DNA of 36,769 nucleotides from Methylobacterium frigidaeris (GTDB taxonomy: Bacteria > Pseudomonadota > Alphaproteobacteria > Rhizobiales > Beijerinckiaceae). The stretch is from NCBI RefSeq assembly GCF_022179185.1, contig NZ_BPQJ01000058.1, positions 1-36,769 on the forward strand, read 5' to 3'. The position numbers and the translations under genes were made by a program. Positions 23,824 to 30,600 of the stretch are shown here, one piece after another (the first letter of the stretch is position 1; every line of letters begins with the position of its first letter). The notes beneath the pieces were generated by a model, which saw nothing but the letters and a program-made list of their open reading frames with translations, did not search any database and had not been told where the DNA came from.

Positions 23824-24050
23824 CGGACGACGAGATCACCGCCCTGGCGGACCACATCACCACCCTCGAAAGCGACCTCGCCCAGGCGCGCCGTAGGATC
23901 CGAGATCTTGAAGCCGCAGTCGAGGAATCCCGGGCTCGGGAGGCCGCGCACGATGCTGCCGTCCAGGATCGCATCGCGCGGCTCATCGAGCATCAGCAAC
24001 GGCGGCGGGTGGAGGGCGAGCAGGTGCTGCGGAACTCCAGCGACTGGTAG
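23820..24050 (+). CDS. Small coiled-coil protein
   Basis: A 76-residue protein starting at GTG 23820 in a GTGA overlap with the gene before. It is almost entirely one predicted coiled coil (ITALADHITTLESDLAQARR, then RIRDLEAAVEESRAREAAHD) with a polar end. A structural partner of the upstream protein is likely from the coupling, but no function is known. It is followed by a strong hairpin. Confidence 0.6.
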   Translation: MTDDEITALADHITTLESDLAQARRRIRDLEAAVEESRAREAAHDAAVQDRIARLIEHQQRRRVEGEQVLRNSSDW

Positions 24051-24053
24051 GCA

Positions 24054-24091
24054 GCGGGGCTCGCCGATGAGAGATCGGCGGCGAGCCCCGC
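24054..24091 (+). terminator. GC-rich transcription terminator
   Basis: GCGGGGCTCGCCG and CGGCGAGCCCCGC (13-bp perfect arms, 24054-24066 and 24079-24091) with a 12-base loop, just four bases after the coiled-coil gene. Outer bases (TGGTAGGC / CCTACCA) extend the stem across a small bulge. No T-run, but position and strength fit a terminator. Confidence 0.65.
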
Positions 24092-24237
24092 CTACCATTC
24101 GGAAGAGCCCACCGCCATGTTCAAGAGCTTCATCACGATGCTCGTGCTGCGAGCCGCACCCTGACGATCGGCGATGAAGAACTACCAGCCGCTCTTGACC
24201 CCGAGCCGACCCTCAGAGCAGCCCGCAGGATCCGCAC

Positions 24238-24864
24238 CTACATCGACATCGTGCCCTTACTCCTGGCGACGATCTTACCGACCGTCGCCCGAGAGCAGCC
24301 GTTCGCGTCCTGCAACTGCGACCACGACAGGCCCTTCACGAGCATCGCGGCGATGCTGGAGTTGCGGCGGGTGTCCTCGGGGCGGCCCCGATATTTGCCC
24401 TCGGCCTTGGCGCGCTCCTGGCCCTGCGCCTGCCGACGACGGCGATCGTCGTAGTCCTTGCGGGCGACGGCAGCCAGCACGTCCAGCATCATCGTGTTTA
24501 CCGCCGCGAACATGCACCCGGTGAATTCGTCGGGCGGCATCGCCATTGACTACGATGTTGGTAGATCGAGCGAAACGATCCTGACGCCCATGGCCTCGAT
24601 CTCGGTGTGGAGCTTGCGCCAGTCGGCGTCGGTCAGTCGAGCAAGACGATCGACTTGCTCGCAGAGACAGATGTCGCCCTCGCCTGCATCCCGCAGGAGC
24701 CGGAAAAGCTCCGGGCGCGCCAGCTTGGTTCCGCTCTCGTGCTCCACGTACAAAGGTCCACAAACGTGGAGACTGCGTTGGGAATGTGTTGCGGGGTTTC
24801 GAACAGTTAGAGGATGATGGATCCCCAACCAAAAATTTGTGTGCGTTGTCGTGAAAGATTTCAA
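24238..24864 (-). pseudogene. Serine recombinase (resolvase) pseudogene
   Basis: The minus strand encodes parts of a resolvase-family recombinase. YVEHESGTKLARPELFRLLR, then LCEQVDRLARLTDADWRKLH and IEAMGVRIVSLDLPTS, are followed by an in-frame TAG (24552-24550) where relatives have TGG (LDLPTSW). Then the same frame continues with MPPDEFTGCMFAAVNTMMLD, KDYDDRRRRQAQGQERAKAE and a C-terminal HTH (SWSQLQDANGCSRATVGKIV). The N-terminal catalytic Ser region (YxRxST) is replaced by unrelated sequence upstream of about 24750. A premature stop plus 5' loss make it inactive. Confidence 0.8.
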
Positions 24865-25606
24865 TCCTACCGTACCAAACGATGATGCGTCTTATGACGA
24901 AGTCATGGCCGCCCTCGTCGCCTCTGAGAAGCAAATCCAGTCCGTTTGCGCCTCCGCCTTGAAGAACGGGCGCCAGATCACCCACGCCGATTTCTTCGGG
25001 ATCGGCGTCGCTCGACGTAGCATGGCCCTGTCAGCAGGGTTCCGGACCTTGGTAGAGGCCAAGAACGGGATCGCAGCCGTCCCGCTGGTTCGTATCCACC
25101 TCGATACGGTACTCCGCCTCTACGCGGCTTACTTCGTGAAAGATCACCATCAGTTTTGCTACGACGTCTTCCAAGGGATGCAGGTCGATCGCATGAAGGA
25201 CGACGACGGCAATCTCATGAAGGACGGGTACTTGCGAGATCGAGTCGCTAAATCCAACCCGTGGATCGTCGAGGTCTACAAAAAGACCTCCGGAGCCGTC
25301 CACTTCTCAAACCGCCACATCTTCGAGGCGGTTCGACCGAAGAACGACGAGGAAAATGCCGAGATCGGCGACTTCAGCATGTTCATCGGCAGCGAGGATG
25401 TGTTCCGTGCCCCCGATGATTACCGCGAACCGATGCGTTGCATGCACCATCTTAACTTGATCATCGGCTTCGGATTGGCGGATTGGTTTGGCCGCATGTG
25501 CGCGCCGGATGGTCCAACGATGGACGCCGAAGAATACTGGGCGAAGTTCGATGCCCAAGAGGCGGCCATAGACGAAGACGAAGATCCCGCTTTCACCACC
25601 ACCTGA
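24839..25606 (+). CDS. Hypothetical protein
   Basis: A 255-residue ORF starting at GTG 24839 (next in-frame Met at 24905); the start is uncertain because no clear ribosome binding site is seen. It is helical. The segment AGFRTLVEAKNGIAAVPLVR, followed by IHLDTVLRLYAAYF and later HHLNLIIGFGLADWF, vaguely resembles helical proteins of the DUF5677 type, but I cannot assign it. The C-terminus is acidic (EAAIDEDEDPAF). It diverges from the resolvase pseudogene and converges with the small gene at 25593 with a 14-bp overlap. Confidence 0.7.
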   Translation: MCVVVKDFNPTVPNDDASYDEVMAALVASEKQIQSVCASALKNGRQITHADFFGIGVARRSMALSAGFRTLVEAKNGIAAVPLVRIHLDTVLRLYAAYFVKDHHQFCYDVFQGMQVDRMKDDDGNLMKDGYLRDRVAKSNPWIVEVYKKTSGAVHFSNRHIFEAVRPKNDEENAEIGDFSMFIGSEDVFRAPDDYREPMRCMHHLNLIIGFGLADWFGRMCAPDGPTMDAEEYWAKFDAQEAAIDEDEDPAFTTT

Positions 25607-25868
25607 GCCTCAACATGAAGTCACCCTTTGCCCATAGTGGGAAGACAACCTTGAAGATCGCGTCGTTCGCGGGTGTGACAAGGATGTAGTTGTTCGCGGC
25701 GAGCCACTGCTCAAAGACAACGTTCGGCACGCGCCGCGGCTGCTTGCACTTGTCCTCCCACGGAACCGGCAAGCCGCACCGGATCACATAGGACCGCGGG
25801 ACGTCCATCCAACGCAAGTTATCGCCGGTCGAGAGCGTCGGGTAGTAGCAGCAGGTGTAGATCTTCAT
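25593..25868 (-). CDS. Hypothetical small protein
   Basis: A 91-residue ORF starting MKIYTCCYYPTLSTGDNLRW and ending KGDFMLRLRWW. ATG 25868 is chosen because it overlaps the stop of the upstream frame in an ATGA arrangement (25868-25865), implying coupling; ATG 25877 is an alternative. Features include DVPRSYVIRCGLPVPWEDKC and FEQWLAANNYILVTPANDA. No domain was recognised. The arrangement with the frameshifted upstream gene suggests a two-gene operon. Confidence 0.55.
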   Translation of the reverse strand: MKIYTCCYYPTLSTGDNLRWMDVPRSYVIRCGLPVPWEDKCKQPRRVPNVVFEQWLAANNYILVTPANDAIFKVVFPLWAKGDFMLRLRWW

Positions 25869-26180
25869 GGGGGACATGATATCGATGGTGACGAAGTTCT
25901 AGGATGCGACCGGCGGCCCTTCGACGAGGCGACGGGTGGGACGGGGGCCCCGGTCGTCACCCTGGTTGCGTTGTAGTCGGGCTCGATGCCCTCGTCATCG
26001 GAGCACCAGCCGATCGTAGCCGCTGGCGAAGAGCATCCACCGCGGCGTATCGGCCTCGTCGAGGGCCCTCCGCGTCCGGCGCCGATCAAGCTCGGGGCAG
26101 TTCGCCGGGTGCATGGGGCGGTAGGGCCCGGGCGTCAGCTTGCTGGCCTTGCGGGCGTCGATCTTGAGCGTGTTCGTCAT
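25865..26180 (-). pseudogene. Small gene with a +1 frame change
   Basis: The reading frame starts at ATG 26180 (MTNTLKIDARKASKLTPGPY) and shows strong G/C third positions up to FASGYDRLVLR, where TGA ends it at 25997-25995. The +1 frame then shows equally strong bias from CSDDEGIEPDYNATRVTTGA to its own stop at 25867-25865, which overlaps the start of the next gene (ATGA). A single extra base near 25997-26010 would explain it; the joined product would be about 104 residues. Pseudogene, sequencing error or programmed +1 shift at CGA-TGA-C cannot be told apart here. Confidence 0.5.
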
Positions 26181-26236
26181 GCTCGAAATCTACGCCGTCG
26201 AGGTCGGGCAGTGTTTCCCAACGAAGTGCGTAGACG

Positions 26237-26545
26237 TCAGACGATCGGCCGAAAGACCCACTCGCTCTGGGGGATGGGAGGCTTGTCGCGACCGACGAAC
26301 GGGATGAAGCGATCCTCGCGCTCCGACCACACTCCACCCTCTCCAAGAGCTTCGCGGGCAGCAATACGCTTGCTCTCCCGCCATGAGTCCCAGATCCTGT
26401 CGGCCAGGGTGGCGAGGTCTTTCGAGGACAGGACGCCGATGACCTCGGGCCCGACCGTCGCGATCACCGCCTCGAAGGTCTGGGGATAGCGGCCGACCTT
26501 CGAGAGGCGGGCGGCTCTGACGATCTTGATCTGGCTCATGACCAT
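26237..26545 (-). CDS. Hypothetical protein, second gene of operon
   Basis: A 102-residue ORF whose ATG (26545) shares a base with the stop of the upstream gene (TGATG). It is charged and helical: VMSQIKIVRAARLSKVGRYP at the start, then TFEAVIATVGPEVIGVLSS and LADRIWDSWRESKRIAAREA, with a C-terminal FIPFVGRDKPPIPQSEWVFR segment. No family was recognised. Because it is translated together with the 168-residue gene upstream, both probably act in one process, possibly plasmid-related given the neighbouring replication locus. Confidence 0.6.
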   Translation of the reverse strand: MVMSQIKIVRAARLSKVGRYPQTFEAVIATVGPEVIGVLSSKDLATLADRIWDSWRESKRIAAREALGEGGVWSEREDRFIPFVGRDKPPIPQSEWVFRPIV

Positions 26546-27051
26546 CACTCAGAGATCTTGGCGCCGGAGGCAATCAGCCGCTGGCGGTTCGTGGCTCCGT
26601 CACCGTTCTGCTTGGCCCACCAACGGTCGGTGACTTCGAGGACGGCGAGGCGGGTGGCGATCGGCATCGCGTCGATCTTCTTCAGGAGGGTGTCGTTGTC
26701 GTAGCCGCACTCGGCGGCCGAGTTCTCGTACTCGTTGGTGTCGGCCAGCTTGCGGCTCATCAGGAACGCACTGGCTTCAGCTTGGCCGCCGTTGACGCCT
26801 TCGCCGCCGTTGAAGGCCCAGACGATGCCCATCCACTCGTTCTCGGTGAGCGTCGGGACCGACTCCCGCACCATCAGCATGTAGCGATCGCAGACCGCGT
26901 GGATCCGCTCGCCGCGGCTCGGGCCCGGATCGTCTTCGGTCCGCTCGACGCTGTCCAGGACGGACGCGACCTTCTTCGAGACGTAGAGCGTGAACCGCTT
27001 CGGCGTCTCGCTCAGCTTGTCACTCGGGCGCATCTCGATCACCTCGGTCAT
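26545..27051 (-). CDS. Hypothetical protein, first gene of operon
   Basis: A 168-residue ORF. ATG 27051 has AAGGAG eight bases upstream, the best ribosome binding site of this region; the longer open frame upstream lacks one. It starts MTEVIEMRPSDKLSETPKRF, continues with TLYVSKKVASVLDSVERTED, and later has TENEWMGIVWAFNGGEGVNG, RKLADTNEYENSAAECGYDN and a helical KIDAMPIATRLAVLEVTDRW end. No domain was recognised. It is coupled to the 102-residue gene downstream and divergent from the small ORF at 27125. Confidence 0.65.
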   Translation of the reverse strand: MTEVIEMRPSDKLSETPKRFTLYVSKKVASVLDSVERTEDDPGPSRGERIHAVCDRYMLMVRESVPTLTENEWMGIVWAFNGGEGVNGGQAEASAFLMSRKLADTNEYENSAAECGYDNDTLLKKIDAMPIATRLAVLEVTDRWWAKQNGDGATNRQRLIASGAKISE

Positions 27052-27124
27052 AAGCTCACTCCTTAGCACACTGCGGGTATGTCCCGCCATAGGCGTGAGG
27101 TAACACCTAATTGGTGCGTGCGCA

Positions 27125-27310
27125 ATGCGTGAAAGTGAGCGACCATGCATCACATCAAAGACAAACACCCCGCGGACGATCCGCGACGTGAAGAGCCGCA
27201 AGACCCACAAGCACGTCGTCGTGCCACCGCCCTCCCCGGCGAACACGAACGCGCCGCAGGCGGTCGACAAGTCGGCCGACATTCTGGCCGACGAGTTCGA
27301 GGCGGCCTGA
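27125..27310 (+). CDS. Possible small hypothetical protein
   Basis: A 61-residue ORF. Its last 40 codons, from GTG 27188, have very regular G/C third positions (VKSRKTHKHVVVPPPSPANT, then NAPQAVDKSADILADEFEAA), which supports coding. The N-terminal 21 codons do not, so the true start may be GTG 27188. No domain. It fills much of the 300-bp gap between the divergent gene at 27051 and the end of the replication-type gene. Confidence 0.35.
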   Translation: MRESERPCITSKTNTPRTIRDVKSRKTHKHVVVPPPSPANTNAPQAVDKSADILADEFEAA

Positions 27311-27352
27311 TCGAGGTTCGTCAACCCGTTGGTGATGAGTTCGCGGCCAGGA

Positions 27353-28303
27353 TCACCCCGGCTGCGGGCTCAGACCCGGCGGTTCGAGCCCGTATCGGGC
27401 GTGGAGAGAGACCCCGGTGCGGCGCCAGATTGCGTCGAGGTTCTCGATGAAGGAACTGTCGTGCTGCATCTGGACCGCACTCGGCTCAGATTTGGCCGAG
27501 GATGGCTCAGAACGGGGATTCGAGGTTTTGGCCACCTTCGCACCGTCTAGCTTCAAAACGGCCGCTGGCGGGCTTCTCTGCGGCTCAACCCTTTCAGATC
27601 GGCACGAATTTGCACCCTTGTCCGGAATCTTAAGATCTTGATTCTTAAATTCTTTCTTTTGGGTTGCGCTCGATCCTTTTGCGTTCCAGTTGAGGATCGC
27701 CTTACTCAGAATCGAGATGCGGTTCACGGCGCGCACGCCGTAGACGACAGTGATGTGTCCAAAGCGCTTGGCTCGGCGGGTGGTGGATTGGACCAGCCGC
27801 TCGGAGCACCCGGCTCTCGCGGCGATTGTCCCCACTGCAAGTTCGCACGTTCCAGTTGTGTCAGCCTCGCGGCGGATGACCTCCAGGACCGCACACATCG
27901 CGGTCGTGTAGTGCTTCTTCACGATTCCAGGGATCTTGGCGGCATCCCGAAGGTAGCGCCGCCGTTCGAGCCGTTCCTCGCGCGCGCGCAGGTCTTCGAG
28001 GGTGCGCTCGCCCTTCGGCTTCGTGGCGCCCGAGAGCTTCGCGCCGAGCTTCTCAACGAGCTTCGTCGCATGACCGGCGACCGTGACCCGGCGGGTGATC
28101 GCTTCGTCCTGGCGGGCTCGCCGCCGCACGATCGCCGCCTCGACGAGCTTGACGTCTTGATGCGTCAAGTCGCCGCATTCATGCGCCGCATAGACGTCGG
28201 CATGGAGCAGACCCAACCGCTCGCGCCAGCCAACCCCCGCTAAGTCGTTGATGAAATTGATAAAATCTCGGCGCCAATCGGCCGAGGTCTTCCTCTTCGA
28301 CAT
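27353..28303 (-). CDS. HTH protein, probable plasmid replication initiator
   Basis: A 316-residue protein. The N-terminal region is rich in helices (RERLGLLHADVYAAHECGDL) and followed by a basic charged linker (about 55-120). A winged-helix region lies at about 125-200: IPGIVKKHYTTAMCAVLEVI, GTCELAVGTIAARAGCSERL, then TRRAKRFGHITVV and NRISILSKAILNW. Proteins with this kind of HTH domain are common on alphaproteobacterial plasmids. Its place beside parA and an RHH gene suggests replication initiation, but no enzymatic motif proves it. AAGGA lies about eight bases before ATG 28303, inside a perfect 8-bp hairpin. The C-terminal third is low-complexity and polar. Confidence 0.55.
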   Translation of the reverse strand: MSKRKTSADWRRDFINFINDLAGVGWRERLGLLHADVYAAHECGDLTHQDVKLVEAAIVRRRARQDEAITRRVTVAGHATKLVEKLGAKLSGATKPKGERTLEDLRAREERLERRRYLRDAAKIPGIVKKHYTTAMCAVLEVIRREADTTGTCELAVGTIAARAGCSERLVQSTTRRAKRFGHITVVYGVRAVNRISILSKAILNWNAKGSSATQKKEFKNQDLKIPDKGANSCRSERVEPQRSPPAAVLKLDGAKVAKTSNPRSEPSSAKSEPSAVQMQHDSSFIENLDAIWRRTGVSLHARYGLEPPGLSPQPG

Positions 28304-28325
28304 GGCTCATCCTTCGAGATGAGCC
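28304..28325 (-). promoter_or_regulatory. RBS-sequestering hairpin before the replication-type gene
   Basis: GGCTCATC (28304-28311) and GATGAGCC (28318-28325) are perfect 8-bp arms with a 6-base loop. In the minus-strand mRNA the second arm ends next to the ATG and, with the loop, contains the GAAGGA ribosome binding site. Translation of the gene would depend on opening this stem. Confidence 0.6.
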
Positions 28326-28441
28326 GAGCGCACAACTTCCCGACACCGGAAGCTGCTTTTCAGGCAGCCGCCAGCGCTCGCCGGATTGACCGGCTGAGGG
28401 GGTGGACGCTATGAAGGGGATGCAAGTGCCACTTCAAAAAC

Positions 28442-28492
28442 GTCCCTTTGGGACCGCAAAAAGCCTCGGATGCCACTCCGGGGCTTTTTGCG
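28442..28492. terminator. Tandem hairpins with a bidirectional rho-independent terminator
   Basis: A small stem GTCCC-TTT-GGGAC (28442-28454) is directly followed by CGCAAAAAGCCTCGG (28455-28469) pairing with CCGGGGCTTTTTGCG (28478-28492), one mismatch in 15, flanked by A and T runs. It works as a terminator shape in both directions. It sits 140 bp upstream of the replication-type gene and could end an antisense or leader RNA. The rest of 28326-28722 shows no supported gene. Confidence 0.7.
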
Positions 28493-28722
28493 TTTATGGG
28501 CTCGGCGCTTCTTCCGATCCGTACTCCGGGATGGCCGCCCCCTTCGCAGGGCTTGGCCGCTGAATCTCGCGCGGGGGAATCCCCACTATCCCCTTGTGAA
28601 GCACATCTTGGCCCCTGGCGAAAGCCCGGGCGCCCGCAGGGCCTTGACAGCCGCGGGCTCGGCGTTCGCGCACCCGCCCAAATCACATGCCTTCGGAATT
28701 CGTTAACCAATTTCGAACGCTC

Positions 28723-28802
28723 AAGGTGTTAAGGTCTGAAGTGCCAAGTTCCCTAAGGGTCTCGGGCCTGAGGGTGTTAAGGTGTGAAGGGGAGAGGGTG
28801 TG
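28723..28802 (+). repeat. Partition-site-like direct repeats upstream of parA
   Basis: Degenerate copies of GAAGGTGTKA: AAGGTGTTA (28723), AAGGTCTGAA (28731), TAAGGGTCT (28754), GAGGGTGTTA (28770), AAGGTGTGAA (28779) and GAGGGTGTGA (28793). Several are spaced about 8-14 bp. The last overlaps the parA start. The same repeats occur between parA and the RHH gene and after it, the usual layout of a type Ib centromere and operator. Confidence 0.7.
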
Positions 28803-29459
28803 ATGAAGATCGTGACGATGCTCACTGAGAAGGGCGGGTCCGGTAAGACCACCCTCACCCGGCATCTGGCCGTGGCCGCGATCCAGGACGATCAGTCCGC
28901 GGCCTGCCTGGACGCTGATCCCATGGGCGGGTTGCGCTCGTGGGGGGACGCCCGGGGACGCGATCCCTTCGTGGTGCCCGAGGCCAGCCAGAAGCCCGTA
29001 CATGTCGATCAGGCCGTCGACAAGATCCGGGATGCCGGGGCCGATTACTGCTTCATCGATACAGCGGGTGCCCTCTCGGCTGTGGGCCTGCACATGGCCC
29101 GGATCGCCAATCTTGTGCTGATCCCGCTCCGCCCCACCGCCGATGACGTGAAGGCCCTGTGGCCGATCGTCGAGGAGCTTAAGCGCCACGCTGTAAACTT
29201 CGCGGTCGTGATCTCGGCGGCGCCGACGACCACGCGACGGCCGACTACCGAGACCCTCGACCTCCTGGAGGCGCAGGGCGTCCCGGTCGCGCCAGCGATC
29301 ATCCACCAGCGCCAGATCGTCCCGGATAGCGGGATCAACGGCCTCACCGCTCTGGAGACTGAGGCTACCTCCCCCGCCGACGCCAAGGCCGTCGATGAGT
29401 TCAAGTATCTCTGGACCTGGGCGAAAACCAGGATGGCCGAGGTGCCCGTCGCCGCCTGA
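28803..29459 (+). CDS. parA: ParA-type partition ATPase
   Basis: A 218-residue deviant-Walker ATPase. The N-terminal P-loop is TEKGGSGKTTLTRHLA (about residues 8-23, signature Lys10 and Lys15). CLDADPMGG is the A' motif and YCFIDTAGALS the Walker B region (Asp of FIDTAG). It lacks the N-terminal HTH of long ParA proteins and therefore fits the small type Ib class. It binds ATP, coats the nucleoid non-specifically and moves plasmid copies together with the centromere protein. GGGGAGAGG precedes ATG 28803. A ribbon-helix-helix gene follows after 81 bp of repeats, the expected partner. Confidence 0.9.
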   Translation: MKIVTMLTEKGGSGKTTLTRHLAVAAIQDDQSAACLDADPMGGLRSWGDARGRDPFVVPEASQKPVHVDQAVDKIRDAGADYCFIDTAGALSAVGLHMARIANLVLIPLRPTADDVKALWPIVEELKRHAVNFAVVISAAPTTTRRPTTETLDLLEAQGVPVAPAIIHQRQIVPDSGINGLTALETEATSPADAKAVDEFKYLWTWAKTRMAEVPVAA

Positions 29460-29538
29460 AGGTGTGAGGGTTCGAGGTTGTTGGGATCATAGCTCCTAAG
29501 GGTGTGAACCCCCGAAGGTGCGAGAGTATGAAGGTGTT
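29460..29538 (+). repeat. Partition repeats between parA and the RHH gene
   Basis: Copies of the GAAGGTGTKA family occur as GAAGGTGTGA (29458, overlapping the parA stop), GAGGTTGTTG (29474), TAAGGGTGTGAA (29498), GAAGGTGCGA (29514) and GAAGGTGTTA (29530, just before the next ATG). Together with the flanking sets they form the candidate centromere. Confidence 0.7.
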
Positions 29539-29540
29539 AG

Positions 29541-29828
29541 ATGACTAAACCGTCCCTGTCCGTGCTGGCCCCGAAGCGCCCGGAACCCATGGCTGCGCCC
29601 GCTCCGCAGGAGCCCGCCGCTACTGCCGCGCCTGAGCCCGCGAAGAAGGTGAAGCCGTCGAGGGTCGCCCGCCGGGCGTTCGGGACCTTCCTGCGCGAGG
29701 AGGACTATCAGACTCTCCGGCGCATCAGCTTCGAGCAGAGCCGTCCGATCCAGGCCATCGTCGACGAGGCCCTAGCCGACGTGTTCGCCAAGCACAACTA
29801 CTCGGAGTATGCCCGGCGGGGCGGCTGA
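29541..29828 (+). CDS. Ribbon-helix-helix partition protein (ParB/ParG-type)
   Basis: A 95-residue protein. The first 45 residues are a flexible Ala/Pro/Lys-rich tail (MAAPAPQEPAATAAPEPAKK), as in small centromere-binding proteins whose tail stimulates the ParA ATPase. Residues 46-85, RAFGTFLREEDYQTLRRISF then EQSRPIQAIVDEALADVFAK, form a beta-helix-helix RHH fold. It would bind the surrounding repeats as a dimer and repress its own operon. The position directly after parA supports this. The exact subfamily cannot be named. Confidence 0.75.
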   Translation: MTKPSLSVLAPKRPEPMAAPAPQEPAATAAPEPAKKVKPSRVARRAFGTFLREEDYQTLRRISFEQSRPIQAIVDEALADVFAKHNYSEYARRGG

Positions 29829-29829
29829 C

Positions 29830-29908
29830 ACCCTCATGACCTCACACTCTAACACCTTCAGGGTCTCGACCTTGAAGGTCTGAAGGTGCCGAGGTTCGAA
29901 GGTGTGAG
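29830..29908. repeat. Inverted and direct partition repeats after the RHH gene
   Basis: The first half carries the motif in reverse (CACCCTCAT at 29830, CCTCACACTCTAACACCTTC at 29840-29859), the second half in forward orientation (TTGAAGGTCTG at 29872, TGAAGGTGCCG at 29881, CGAAGGTGTGAGG at 29897). The two orientations could form a large stem. Confidence 0.65.
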
Positions 29909-30199
29909 GTGCCCAATAAGCAGCGGCTCAAGCTCTCAAAGGCCCTAGTTCGGCATCATGAGCGTGACCCGCTGGAGGCGGGCGATCCGGTGACGAAGCT
30001 GATCAAGGGCGGCAGGAAGCTCGAAGGCACCATTAGCACCGCTCCGGCGAATGGGTGTGGTGCCGGGGGAGGGAGGGTCTTAGACCCTCGAAGCCGTCAA
30101 GGCTGTAGCCCACGTATGAGACATGCCCCGGAGATCCCAGCGCCTTCGCTGTTTCAGCAGTTGCCCTGCTGGTCGTCCTTGACGAGGGCGTCGCCCTGA
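29909..30199 (+). CDS. Possible hypothetical protein after the partition locus
   Basis: GTG 29909 with AAGG about nine bases upstream starts an ORF of 96 residues (MPNKQRLKLSKALVRHHERD, DPVTKLIKGGRKLEGTISTA). The first 50 codons look coding. The rest overlaps a minus-strand frame (30154-30315) that has better codon bias, so this gene may really end or be broken near 30060. No domain. Confidence 0.35.
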   Translation: MPNKQRLKLSKALVRHHERDPLEAGDPVTKLIKGGRKLEGTISTAPANGCGAGGGRVLDPRSRQGCSPRMRHAPEIPAPSLFQQLPCWSSLTRASP

Positions 30200-30315
30200 A
30201 GCCCAGCGGCGTAGGCGCTGATTTCGAGCGCGTGCACCCAGTACGGCAACTGCCATTCGCCAGAGTACTGTGATGCGTTGGCCGCGGCCTGTTTCTTCAT
30301 GGCTCTGTCGGCCAT
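30154..30315 (-). CDS. Small hypothetical protein, 53 residues
   Basis: A short ORF with excellent G/C third positions. It starts MADRAMKKQAAANASQYSGE, continues with WQLPYWVHALEISAYAAGLQ, and ends in VKDDQQGNC. ATG 30315 has GGGGCGA close upstream; ATG 30300 (MKKQAAAN) is the alternative. Upstream on the same strand, 30316-30499 has good codon bias in another frame, so the two may be overlapping genes or one frameshifted gene. No family was recognised. Confidence 0.45.
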   Translation of the reverse strand: MADRAMKKQAAANASQYSGEWQLPYWVHALEISAYAAGLQGDALVKDDQQGNC

Positions 30316-30499
30316 CTTCGCCCCGGGAGGCGGTTACGCCCGCGATCAAGCCCAGGATCAGCATCTCGTCGTGCATCAGGATCTCGAACGCTCCGACCTG
30401 CTGTGGGGCGGCGGCCGGGGATCCTGTCGGGACAGGGCGGGACAACTCGCGGGCTACCCACTTCAGGGTCGTGGTCGCTGTGACCTTGCCCTGTTGCAA
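30316..30499 (-). other. Coding-like frame upstream, start and end unclear
   Basis: From a TTG at 30499 (QQGKVTATTTLKWVARELSR, AAAPQQVGAFEILMHDEMLI) the codons are strongly biased until about 30318. From there the bias moves to the frame of the 53-residue ORF and this frame runs on without bias. It lacks an ATG near its beginning. It may be a frameshifted gene continuing into 30154-30315 as a product of about 115 residues. Confidence 0.35.
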
Positions 30500-30530
30500 A
30501 ACGGGGTGAGTCGCTACGCACTTTCAGCGT

Positions 30531-30558
30531 ATCGGAAATTCGTTGCAGGATTTCCGAT
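30531..30558. repeat. 9-bp inverted repeat upstream of the 396-residue gene
   Basis: ATCGGAAAT (30531-30539) and ATTTCCGAT (30550-30558) are perfect arms with a 10-base spacer TCGTTGCAGG. It lies 42 bp before the TTG start at 30601 and shares the GAAATTCGTTG core with the palindrome at 15528. Confidence 0.55.
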
Positions 30559-30600
30559 TTATAGGAGGCTGGTTCGAGCGAAACATTCGCGGAGAACCAC

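Noticed and set aside
28411..28563. 50-codon ORF MKGMQVPLQKRPFG on the plus strand
   Set aside because: It runs through the two terminator-like hairpins, and its codons lack bias.
28723..29908. CRISPR-like spacing of short repeats around parA
   Set aside because: Repeats are about 10 bp, degenerate and split by genes; they fit a partition site, not a CRISPR array, and no cas gene is present.
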